20,583 bases of DNA from a virus. Position 1 is the first letter of the stretch; each line of letters starts with the position of its first letter. Location: positions 12,625 to 33,207 of the IMG/VR virus record IMGVR_UViG_3300030430_000163; one strand, given 5' to 3'. The position numbers and the translations under genes were made by a program. Below the pieces are notes generated by a model, which was given only the letters and a program-made list of their open reading frames with translations, did no database searches and was not told the origin of the DNA. Below, piece by piece: positions 1 to 6,600 of the stretch.

Positions 1-50
1 ACTATTAAGTTTTGTGTGTAATGTTTATAAGTAGGAAGTACTGGTGTCAT
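1..50 (-). CDS. Start of a downstream CDS (16 codons visible; truncated by window edge)
   Basis: An ATG on the minus strand at 50-48 overlaps the TGA of the preceding basic-protein gene in an ATGA arrangement. It opens a frame without stops to the window edge, beginning MTPVLPTYKHYTQNLI. The coupling matches that of other junctions in this window, so I read it as the 5' end of the next late gene. In T7-like phages the large terminase gene lies a short way beyond the small terminase, so TerL or a small gene before it is possible. Sixteen residues are too few to identify the product. Confidence 0.5.
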   Translation of the reverse strand, partial: MTPVLPTYKHYTQNLI

Positions 51-316
51 TTTTTACCACGATTTCTAGCTCTGTTTGTTGAAGGGTTCTCACGTACTAA
101 TCTTCCTGATTTAGTGTGTGAAAAATCCTTACCGCCTTTGCCGTCAGCCCCCGCTTTCCTACGTGCTTTTCTGAGTGCCACCCTGTAGGCGATATTCTCA
201 GGTTTTTTGTTACGTTCTCTGTTGGTTGCGTTTTTCTTTGCTCTGGCTTTTGCATTATCTCTGTAAAATCGTGCAGTTCTTTTGAGTTTACTACGTGGTA
301 GTTTTCTAGGAGCCAT
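47..316 (-). CDS. Small, very basic phage protein (possible HNH-like or nucleic-acid-binding protein)
   Basis: An 89-residue protein with no hydrophobic segment, dominated by Lys and Arg from end to end. Residues 1-55 are basic and probably helical. The C-terminal part has a short pattern DFSHTKSG (64-71) followed by ENPSTNRARNRG (76-87). From memory, this D-x-x-H then N-x-N/R-x-x-N-R spacing resembles small phage proteins related to HNH motifs, but a complete HNH nuclease core is not visible, so I do not call it an endonuclease. The charge suggests DNA or RNA binding. The gene starts 11 bases inside the end of the probable terS gene and its stop overlaps the next ATG. The position between terS and the following gene suits a packaging or DNA-end role, but that is inference from location. 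Confidence 0.75.
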   Translation of the reverse strand: MAPRKLPRSKLKRTARFYRDNAKARAKKNATNRERNKKPENIAYRVALRKARRKAGADGKGGKDFSHTKSGRLVRENPSTNRARNRGKK

Positions 317-548
317 GTTTAATTACTGATTTTTGTACTGTGTCAAAATCAACACTTGGCATAATATCGGCTAGTTGTGATAAAGGTGACGTGTCAAACG
401 CTACACCTGTAATATCATTTTTATATAGCCAATCAGAAGCAGCTTTTAGGTCAGCAGTAGTAGCTTCACCACTACGTATCCTATCAATAAGTTCTGTTGT
501 AACTAACATATGTAGTTCATTAAACTTATCTTCTCCTGCTCTTTTCAT
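306..548 (-). CDS. Probable terminase small subunit (T7 gp18-like position)
   Basis: An 80-residue protein. TerS recognises phage concatemer DNA and hands it to the TerL motor for packaging. Residues 9-47 carry a helical pattern, with ELHMLVTTELIDRIRSGEA followed by TTADLKAASDWLYKNDIT. From memory this resembles small terminases of many podophages, where LHxxVAxxLLxRIxSGEAT precedes an AxxFLKxNxI helix. It is about the size of T7 gp18 (89 residues) and sits where gene 18 would, after the fibre and small membrane genes. The ATG overlaps the TGA of the upstream 52-residue gene in an ATGA junction, which supports this start. No ATPase or nuclease motif is present, as expected for TerS. A generic small helical phage protein remains possible. 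Confidence 0.72.
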   Translation of the reverse strand: MKRAGEDKFNELHMLVTTELIDRIRSGEATTADLKAASDWLYKNDITGVAFDTSPLSQLADIMPSVDFDTVQKSVIKHGS

Positions 549-703
549 TTAATGTCTAGTCCTTTCTTTACTATTGCTAGAGCTTTATCATCAAGCTCAT
601 TGTCTGATTGTTCGACTAACTTTTCTAATAAATCTACAACAAATAACTTAAATTTGTCACTTTTTAAAAAAGTTAAAACGATTGGTTTTAGTAGTGCTAA
701 CAT
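545..703 (-). CDS. Small amphipathic helical protein, unknown function
   Basis: A 52-residue protein beginning MLALLKPIVLTFLKS. The open frame extends upstream to a TTG at 835, but I prefer the ATG at 703. The extra 44 residues lie over the secreted-protein gene and look like shadow sequence (NYNKRGLRYAPEHVF), while the protein from the ATG has coherent composition. Residues 2-32 alternate Leu, Val and Phe with Lys, Asp and Glu in an amphipathic helix rather than a clean membrane span. The C-terminal half (QSDNELDDKALAIVKKGL) is acidic then basic and also helical. It overlaps the upstream gene by 47 bases and is coupled to the probable terS gene by ATGA. Similar short proteins occur next to terminase genes in marine phages as I recall. 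A membrane-surface or lysis-accessory role is conceivable but not shown. Confidence 0.62.
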   Translation of the reverse strand: MLALLKPIVLTFLKSDKFKLFVVDLLEKLVEQSDNELDDKALAIVKKGLDIK

Positions 704-1250
704 CTTTTTTAGGTAATAACGATTGTATTGGTACGATGTCAGAACACATGCCATAAACACGTGTTCCGGGGCGTATCGTAAACCCCTTTTGTTGTAGTTC
801 TGCACATTTAAGTGCACGAACAAGCTCGTAATCAAGCCTCATTTTTTCTTCTTGTCTCTTAGCAATTTCTTTACATTGTTTCAAACCTTCACGGTCTAAC
901 GGAATCATAAAATTAACTTGAAAACCCCAATTTTCATTTAGTTGATAACTAGATGGATATAAGTTTTCAGTATCTTCATTGTAAGAGTAAGGATTTGTAT
1001 GATTGCCCATATAAAAAGGGCTAAACGTCATTGTTGATCCATTACAAGATATGGAAGAACCATATTGTTGTCTAGACGATGCTCCGTTATTTTGAAATTG
1101 CACAGCCTGATTGGTAACATTTCCTGTTGCTGCTGCCACAGGGTTGGACGAGTTGTTAACGTCTCCTTCCGCATATGCTGGTGTTATTGTGAAAATACAG
1201 AAAGCGAGGTAGTAGTAGAGTTTATTGTATAGTTTCTTGTGGTATCCCAT
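657..1250 (-). CDS. Secreted/periplasmic phage protein with Sec signal peptide
   Basis: A 197-residue protein if started at the ATG at 1250. The frame also opens from a TTG at 1295, but that would put 15 polar residues before the signal peptide. From the ATG there is a basic n-region (MGYHKKLYNK), a hydrophobic core (YYYLAFCIFTITP) and an AYA|EG cleavage site near residue 27. The mature part begins GDVNNSSNPVAAATGNVTNQ and is rich in Asn, Ser and Gln. A charged stretch follows (CKEIAKRQEEKMRLDYELVR), then TIRPGTRVYGMCSDIVPI and a basic tail. Several Cys residues (in ISCNGS, QCKE, LKCAEL and GMCSD) could form disulfides after export. From memory, marine cyanophages encode very similar proteins of unknown function, sometimes listed as virion structural. 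It overlaps the preceding secreted-protein gene by 67 bases and the next by 47, so the pair is probably co-expressed. Confidence 0.78.
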   Translation of the reverse strand: MGYHKKLYNKLYYYLAFCIFTITPAYAEGDVNNSSNPVAAATGNVTNQAVQFQNNGASSRQQYGSSISCNGSTMTFSPFYMGNHTNPYSYNEDTENLYPSSYQLNENWGFQVNFMIPLDREGLKQCKEIAKRQEEKMRLDYELVRALKCAELQQKGFTIRPGTRVYGMCSDIVPIQSLLPKKDVSTTKTNRFNFFKK

Positions 1251-1543
1251 TGTTCTACTAATCCAGCTGATCTTGATGTGGTTTCTAGTGACCAAGGTAG
1301 TGTAGTGTCAGTAATAGTAAATACTGCATCGCCTCCAGCGATACCAGCACTAGCTGCTGCTGATATGTTAGACCCATTCCAAGTCTTTACTTCAGCCCCA
1401 AAAACTTGACGCTGTTCTACTTCGGTTATAGTTTGTGTGGTTGTGGTCGTTGAGTTCATCGACCCTGTAGTAAACTGGGGCGTGACGGTATTAGCATATG
1501 CACCTGCAGGTAGCAGTAGCATAGCAATAAGTAATTTTCTCAT
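1184..1543 (-). CDS. Secreted phage protein with Sec signal peptide, Ser/Thr-rich
   Basis: A 119-residue protein. The N-terminus MRKLLIAMLLLPAGAYA is a textbook Sec signal peptide with probable cleavage AYA|NT after residue 17. The mature protein is about 102 residues and rich in Thr, Ser and Ala, with a poly-Thr run (SMNSTTTTTQTITEVEQ) and a repeat-like C-terminus (INSTTTSLSVFSQ). It has no Cys and no second hydrophobic span, so it should be exported and soluble, or attached to the virion or cell surface. It starts in an ATGA junction with the holin candidate gene and overlaps the next secreted-protein gene by 67 bases. I recall relatives in marine cyanophages, also paired with the following gene, but know no assigned function. 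Export of a virion protein, envelope remodelling at lysis, or surface exclusion are all possible. Confidence 0.78.
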   Translation of the reverse strand: MRKLLIAMLLLPAGAYANTVTPQFTTGSMNSTTTTTQTITEVEQRQVFGAEVKTWNGSNISAAASAGIAGGDAVFTITDTTLPWSLETTSRSAGLVEQWDTTRNYTINSTTTSLSVFSQ

Positions 1544-1857
1544 GTTTTTGGTTTGTCTTTATTTGCCATAGGACATACAGGAGGTTTGCTTCCACCGTTT
1601 TTACCAGTGGTGAGACCAAATGTAGCCAAAGCTCCAGTAAAAACGCTGGCTACAAAAGTAATGTCAGAGTTACCAGATTTTTTAACCATAGGTATATCTA
1701 CATAGTTCATGGTAATTATAAATCCAGACCATACTACTACACCTAGTCTAACTATAGTTCCTAAAAATTCTATTTGATGTTCTTTATCTTCTGTAACATC
1801 TTTCATTTTTTTTAAGAAACTTCTGGGTTGCCCTTTGATAACTTTATCTTCTTCCAT
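1540..1857 (-). CDS. Small two-span membrane protein, holin candidate
   Basis: A 105-residue protein with two predicted membrane segments, about residues 31-53 (FLGTIVRLGVVVWSGFIITM and on) and 66-84 (ITFVASVFTGALATFGLTT). They are separated by a short loop containing VKKSGNSD. The N-terminus is charged (EEDKVIKGQPRSFLKKMKD) and the C-terminus is polar and basic. Size and topology suit a class II holin, which permeabilises the inner membrane to time lysis. The gene lies between the fibre genes and the probable terS gene, where T7 carries holin gene 17.5. No endolysin is in this window, so the lysis role rests on topology and position only. It overlaps the upstream membrane-protein gene by 46 bases and the downstream secreted gene by 4. 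An inner-membrane protein of other function is the alternative. Confidence 0.72.
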   Translation of the reverse strand: MEEDKVIKGQPRSFLKKMKDVTEDKEHQIEFLGTIVRLGVVVWSGFIITMNYVDIPMVKKSGNSDITFVASVFTGALATFGLTTGKNGGSKPPVCPMANKDKPKT

Positions 1858-2192
1858 GCTGTTTTAAGTATTGGTTTCATAGCTGTCACAACCCATTTAA
1901 AGGCTGCTGTTGCAGTTAGGGTTGCAGCTACAGAAACGACTGCTGTAGTAGAAGCCGTTATAAGTATTTCGTTTTCTGGTAAAGGCATTTTGAAGTCCGT
2001 AAACGGTATGTCAACCTGCCTTATGCCAGTAGGTGCTTCTTCTGTAGCCTCTGGTTCTGTACCTTCTGGTTCTCTAAGATCACTAGGAGGTACTACCAAT
2101 GGTACATAACTAGGAACGTCAGCAGTGGGTAGCGGTATAGAAATTGTTTCAATCTTCTGTAATCTCGGAAGTAACAGTGTTGGAATCTCCAT
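1812..2192 (-). CDS. Single-span membrane protein with Pro-rich N-terminus, marine-phage conserved type
   Basis: A 126-residue protein in three parts. Residues 1-60 are rich in Pro and Glu, likely extended (IPLPTADVPSYVPLVVPPSD then EPEGTEPEATEEAP). Residues 76-104 form one long hydrophobic, Ala/Thr/Val-rich membrane segment (ILITASTTAVVSVAATLTAT and on). The C-terminus, from about 106, is strongly basic (KPILKTAWKKIKLSKG), which by the positive-inside rule places it in the cytoplasm and the Pro-rich part outside. An AGGGAG Shine-Dalgarno lies 7 bases before the ATG and supports this start. From memory, similar proteins beginning MEIPTL occur in many marine cyanophages without known function. 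An acidic/Pro-rich segment projecting into the periplasm would fit an envelope-spanning or lysis-accessory role, but that is inference. It overlaps both neighbours by about 45 bases. Confidence 0.75.
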   Translation of the reverse strand: MEIPTLLLPRLQKIETISIPLPTADVPSYVPLVVPPSDLREPEGTEPEATEEAPTGIRQVDIPFTDFKMPLPENEILITASTTAVVSVAATLTATAAFKWVVTAMKPILKTAWKKIKLSKGNPEVS

Positions 2193-2334
2193 CTTCTAAC
2201 TCCCTATCTTTTAAAACAGCTTGTGTAGCTATTATAGCTTCTTTACAAGTTTGTTGTGTTTTTACAGCGTTATTGTATGTTTCTACAAGCTGTTCAAGTG
2301 ATGTTTTTAATTCTTCAGTGGTTGGTCTAGTCAT
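2149..2334 (-). CDS. Short helical protein, unknown function
   Basis: A 61-residue protein, helical and probably coiled-coil over residues 5-47, with spaced hydrophobic residues in EELKTSLEQLVETYNNAV and TCKEAIIATQAVLKDRE. The acidic C-terminus (LEDGDSNTVTSEITED) lacks hydrophobic residues. There is no signal peptide, membrane span or catalytic motif. It begins 6 bases after the stop of the 101-residue gene and overlaps the start of the single-span membrane protein by 44 bases. No Shine-Dalgarno is evident, so it may depend on translational coupling to the gene upstream. Short helical proteins of this kind are common in this part of marine podophage genomes; some resemble scaffold or accessory subunits, but I do not assign one. 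Confidence 0.66.
   Translation of the reverse strand: MTRPTTEELKTSLEQLVETYNNAVKTQQTCKEAIIATQAVLKDRELEDGDSNTVTSEITED
2200..2205 (-). promoter_or_regulatory. Shine-Dalgarno (AGGGAG) for the single-span membrane protein
   Basis: Read on the minus strand, AGGGAG lies 7 bases before the ATG at 2192, inside the coding region of the upstream 61-residue gene. It supports the 44-base overlap between these genes as real. Confidence 0.65.
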
Positions 2335-2340
2335 AATAAA

Positions 2341-2646
2341 TTACCAAGGTTTTCCTTCTGCTGTTACTGGTGCGTTAATAAGTGCTATTTGATCTTCTAA
2401 GTTTTTTTCAATAGCAGCAACTTCATCAGTACCGAGTTTTGTTTTAACCCAACCAAGTACTGTTGACTCAGTTAGATCTTTGTAAGGTATAAGAGTCTTT
2501 GGCTTTTCAAGTTCTACTTCTCCAGTTGCTCTTGTTTTTTCTTCACTACCGTCTATACCTTTTACACGATAGATAACTTTTTTAACGTAGCCGTCAGCTA
2601 GTTCTCTTTCTAGGGTGTTTACTTCCCATGTTTTTGTAATTGCCAT
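2341..2646 (-). CDS. Conserved marine-phage protein of unknown function
   Basis: A 101-residue soluble protein. The N-terminal half reads as beta strands (KTWEVNTLERELADGYVKKV then IYRVKGIDG and TRATGEVEL). The C-terminal half is helical (KDLTESTVLGWVKTKLG and VAAIEKNLEDQIAL) and ends in a short GKPW tail. I recognise the pattern of a strand-rich start, an IPY-x-D-L-T-E segment, W-V-K and a C-terminal P-W from proteins of marine cyanophages and pelagiphages. I believe this is the family listed as DUF7936, but that number is from memory. It follows the fibre assembly chaperone gene with a 1-base gap, so a tail-fibre-associated role is plausible. No signal peptide, membrane span or catalytic motif is visible. 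Confidence 0.72.
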   Translation of the reverse strand: MAITKTWEVNTLERELADGYVKKVIYRVKGIDGSEEKTRATGEVELEKPKTLIPYKDLTESTVLGWVKTKLGTDEVAAIEKNLEDQIALINAPVTAEGKPW

Positions 2647-2647
2647 T

Positions 2648-2995
2648 TTAATTAGGTTTTGTAGGGTATGTAGGATTTGTTGGATCAGATGTATTAGCTG
2701 GTAAATCTCGTAATTCTTGTCTATAGGTTTTCCAAGCTTCTGACATAGTAACGTCAGATCCAGCCATCCAATCTGTTTTTTTTAATAAATTGTTTCTAAT
2801 AGCACGAAGTTTAAACCAAGCTGCTTTAGTTTTTTCTTCGTCAGTTGGTTCAACAAGAGGTATCCAATTACCATCTTTATAACCCCAACCAACTTTACAT
2901 TCGGTACTTGCATCAACCCATGTTAAAGCTGAATGTACTTCAAATGGTGTTTCTTCTAGCTGTACTACTCTATTTTGAAAAATAAGTGCTTTCAT
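2648..2995 (-). CDS. Tail fibre assembly chaperone-like protein (Phage_tail_APC type)
   Basis: A 115-residue protein. The C-terminal half carries the signature of the phage tail assembly chaperone family: FKLRAIRNNLLKKTDWMAGSD (from residue 61) then MSEAWKTYRQELRDLP (about 84-99) and a Pro/Thr-rich tail. That is, RxxRNxLLxxTDW followed by WxxYRQxLRDLP. The N-terminal half (MKALIFQNRVVQLEETPFEV and GWGYKDGNWIPL) is a small beta domain common in these proteins. Such chaperones help fibre or tip proteins fold and trimerise and are not usually in the virion. The gene lies directly after the fibre and glycine-rich genes, the usual context. A GGAGAG Shine-Dalgarno 6 bases before the ATG and an ATGA junction with the preceding stop fix the start. 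Confidence 0.82.
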   Translation of the reverse strand: MKALIFQNRVVQLEETPFEVHSALTWVDASTECKVGWGYKDGNWIPLVEPTDEEKTKAAWFKLRAIRNNLLKKTDWMAGSDVTMSEAWKTYRQELRDLPANTSDPTNPTYPTKPN

Positions 2996-3672
2996 TTGTA
3001 ACTCTCCACTACTACTACTCCTTGTCTACCGCTAGATCCAGCGAAACCTCTTGCAGAACCAGAACCTCCACAACCCCAACCACCTTGGTCATTTGCAGTA
3101 GAATCATGATTGCCACCAGTAAAATTATCATCCATAGAGTGTCTACCAGAACCACCCCAATAAGATGCTCCTCCGTACAAACCAGAAATTGTTTGAGTTT
3201 CATCATCATTTACATCAGGAAAATGCCCGTGACCTCCATATATATTTATATCACCGCCAGATCCGTTACCTGATGGAAAGGCAGCAGTATTGCTAGTACT
3301 ATTATATGAGGGTGCTCCTCCTCCTCCTGTTGCAGAGCAATGAGATCCAAAAGAAGAAGTTCCACCATCAGAACCATTAGCACCTGAGTTAGCAGCTGGA
3401 GCACTACCACCACCACCTACAGTTACACTAACTGTACTTATACCAGTAACATCTATAGTTTTAATTGCAGTTCCACCAGCAGATCCACCTCCACCAATAT
3501 CATCTTCATTATTTCCAGGAGTACCTGATGCACCTCCACCTCCACCAGTAACAATTACTCTTACTTTTGCAACTCCACTTGCTTTAGTCCATGTACCATT
3601 AGAAGTAAATACTTGAGTACTAACTAATGTACCAAGTTCTGTTATACCTGACCCATTACCATAAAAAGCCAT
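2992..3672 (-). CDS. Glycine-rich tail fibre tip / adhesin-like protein
   Basis: A 226-residue protein with a glycine-rich fold. After a short leader, residues 20-45 read QVFTSNGTWTKASGVAKVRV followed by IVTGGGGG, the start of the glycine-rich domain seen in phage fibre-tip proteins. Gly-rich loops follow (GGGGSAGG at 60-67, VGGGGSAPA at 85-93, TGGGGA at 115-120, WGCGGSGSARG at 199-209), and the protein ends GVVVVESYK, the usual final strand. Stacked polyglycine-II helices displaying variable loops are known for T4-type gp38 adhesins, so a receptor-contact role is plausible here. The Asn/Asp/Tyr-rich stretch at 121-195 would be the variable surface. It follows the fibre through a TAATG junction with a strong GGAGGT Shine-Dalgarno, and the chaperone follows it. 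Direct receptor binding is inference. Confidence 0.8.
   Translation of the reverse strand: MAFYGNGSGITELGTLVSTQVFTSNGTWTKASGVAKVRVIVTGGGGGASGTPGNNEDDIGGGGSAGGTAIKTIDVTGISTVSVTVGGGGSAPAANSGANGSDGGTSSFGSHCSATGGGGAPSYNSTSNTAAFPSGNGSGGDINIYGGHGHFPDVNDDETQTISGLYGGASYWGGSGRHSMDDNFTGGNHDSTANDQGGWGCGGSGSARGFAGSSGRQGVVVVESYK
3002..3007 (-). promoter_or_regulatory. Shine-Dalgarno (GGAGAG) for the assembly chaperone
   Basis: Read on the minus strand, GGAGAG sits 6 bases before the ATG at 2995, within the end of the glycine-rich gene. It decides the chaperone start and suggests translation independent of coupling. Confidence 0.7.
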
Positions 3673-6600
3673 TATGATACCTCCGTTAAATTAAATTTAT
3701 ACTTCTTACCAGAACGGTTATTTTTTAAGAACAAGTCTGATTCTCCTTCCTGTATTGTCCAGTCACCCCAACTACCATCAACATCGTTAGATGACCCTTC
3801 GTTAGATAAATTAAGGTCATTGGTATATACGTTTCTCCAACGAACTGATGATGAACCTAAATCGTAAGTGTTATTACTTGCTGGTAAAGCATGACCAGAA
3901 CTGTCTATAGTAAATCTATGAATACCATTAGTATCAAAATTTAAACTATTGCTTGAGTTTGTATATCTTATTTCACCAGCATCCGCATCAGAACTATCAC
4001 CAAAATTAACTGAACAATGATCTGAGCCACTTGTGGTTGTTAAATTTAAATTTGCATGACCTGAGCATGTTACAGTTAAATGAGCATCTCCCGAAGAAGT
4101 TACTTCTACACCATTACTTTTAGTCTCAAACTTTTTACTGTTGTCGTAATATAGCTCTACGGCTCCATCTGGTATAAACGTTGCCATATTTTCATTAGTG
4201 CCAGTTAATAAATTTATTTGACCACTAACAAGAGATTGAAGTTTAGATTTATTTGTTCCACCAGCCCTAAATATAAGACCTCCAATATTATCTGAAGCAG
4301 TAGATCTATCAGTTTCAAAATCTAAACGAGCATAATCTGCCGCATCTACAACAACACCATCTATTGCTTTTACACCAGCACTTGTAGTCTCTAACTTTTT
4401 ACTGCCATCGTAATAGAGTTTTACTTGTCCGTTTGATATACCTTGGATAATAGTTTCATTGTCAGCATCATTTTGAACATTAAAAAAACTGGTTAAGAGT
4501 TTTAATCTACCTGTACCTTGATCTGAAATAAAACTATGGCTTCCATTGTGATAAATTTGTAGGTCTTCACCAGTTCCGTATACAGCTTTCTTATTATCTG
4601 GATGATAAAAATGACCGTTAGTATCAAAGTAAGCTGCTGTTCTACTTGTAATAGCAGAAACCTGAGTACCACCACTACCTTCGTGTGTACCTAAACTATA
4701 ATTTAATCCGTTACCTGCTGGTTGATCTAATAAAAATCTTATAGCTGGATTTTTACCACTATTTGAACCTTGGTTTGATCCTTCAAAAACAATACCAGCT
4801 ATATTACCCCAGTTACTACCAGAGCTATCTGAATTTTTTACTAAGTTAGTACCATCTAATTTTAAGTTAGTACCAACAAAACTATAGTATGGGTTAGCAC
4901 TTGTGCTTGATGCAAAGATATTTACATTTCTTGCACCATGAGACATATCAGCACCAAAAGTATTATTAGCTGCTGTATTACCAAAACCAGATGTTGTAAG
5001 ACCCCCTGTAATTCTAGCTCCATTTGTGGTTGTTTCAAGCTTTTTAGCGTTGTCGTACATTAATTGTACGCTTCCATTTTCAGTTGCATACAGTAAGGTT
5101 TCGTTTGCAGCAGCATTTTGAACTCTTAAATTGTTTGTATTAATTTCTAACCAACCTGTACCACCTTCATTAATGATACTTTTCGTACCATCATGATAAA
5201 TCTGTAAATCATCACCAGATCCAAATATAGCTTTAGCATTATCCTTAAATTCTAATGCACTTTCTGAATAATCCCAGACTAAATTATAGTTAGCACCACG
5301 TATATCAACGTCACCACCATTAAAATCAGCAGCACCATCAACATCTAGGCTGTCGCATTGTACTTCACCTGTTACGTCAATTCCGTCAGATTTTGTCTCA
5401 AGCTTTTTACTGTTGTCGTGATATAACTCTACTGATCCATTGGCAGTAGCAGTTATTAATGTTTCACTATTGGCATTATTTTTGAAACTTAAATTATCAG
5501 CTAAAGTAAAAAGTGTGCCAGTATCATTCTGAATTACACTATGAGAGCCATTGTGATAAATTTGTAGATCATTACTTTGTCCAATTCTTATTTTCTGACC
5601 ATCAGATGAGGTAATCGCTAAATCACCAGTAGCAGCTACTTTTCCTGTTACTAAAACCCCATCAGTTAGTGTCTCAAGCTTTTTACTATTGTTGTGATAT
5701 AGCTCTACCGATCCATTTTTTATAAACTTTGCTGATGTTACTCTTGTATTATTATTAACATTATTGTTTGTATTAATAACCACATCGCCAGCAGAATTAC
5801 CAGAATTTATCTGTAAATCTCCCACATCACTTTGTATGATATTGTTTGTCCCATTATGAAATATCTCTAAATCGTTATTATTTCCAAATAAAATCTTTTC
5901 ATTATCAAGAAGAGTTAGACCATCAGATATTAAAACACCTGTAAGAGTAGCCCCTGTGCTTGTTGTTTCAAACTTTTTACTATTGTCGTAGTAGAGATCT
6001 ACACTTCCGTTGCTGTTTGCAATTATAGAATTTTCACCATGTTTACCTCTTATATAAACCCCAACACCAGAAGTATTACCAGATCCAATAAACAATGCAC
6101 CAGTTCCATTATCTTGTATGTAAGAGTCAGTTCCTGAATGATAAATTTGTAAATCTGACCCAGTACCAAGATTAAGTTTTACACCATCGTTATATTTATT
6201 ATCTCCAGTAAATGTATTACCAGTAACAACAGCAAAGTTACCTGTAGCTGTAACGCCAGATACCCAAGTGCTACCAGTATAAACTTTAAGTTCGTTAGCA
6301 GAAGTATTGAAGTATAAGTCTCCAGCAGCAAGTGCATTACCACCACCATCTGTTGATGGGTTGTTAGATGCTACTTGGTATTGATCTCCAAAGTTATTTA
6401 CTGAAGATATATTAGTTGACGCATTGACAATACTTGTAATGTTATCTCGACAAGTATCCATTGCTGTAATGTTGTCAGATGTAGCAAGTGCGTTCATATC
6501 ACTGATGACATCAGACGTAGCAAGCATATTCATATCTGCTACAACATCTGATGTAGCCAGCATGTTCATATCAGCTACAACGTCAGCAGTACCTAAAGTA

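Noticed and set aside
704-835. Upstream TTG start for the 52-residue protein
   Set aside because: The added 44 residues lie wholly over the secreted-protein gene and look like shadow sequence; the ATG at 703 gives a coherent helical protein.
1169-1220. Possible lipoprotein lipobox (LAFC) in the second secreted protein, which would suggest an outer-membrane spanin
   Set aside because: Phe before the Cys does not fit the lipobox, and a good signal peptidase I site lies further on.
1251-1295. Upstream TTG start for the second secreted protein
   Set aside because: It adds a polar leader before an otherwise clean signal peptide; the ATG at 1250 gives a standard n-region, core and AYA cleavage site.
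2986-3273. Open frames on the plus strand and in other minus frames over the glycine-rich gene
   Set aside because: They are low-complexity shadows of GGX codons; other plus-strand frames in the window likewise lie inside strong minus-strand genes and lack ribosome binding sites.
3672-4200. S74 intramolecular chaperone at the fibre C-terminus
   Set aside because: The LGSSSVRWRNVY segment resembles sequence that often precedes S74 domains, but the protein ends about 60 residues later with no SDxRLKxxI motif.
2992-6155. Diversity-generating retroelement targeting the fibre or glycine-rich protein
   Set aside because: No reverse transcriptase gene or adenine-biased template/variable repeat pair is present in the window.
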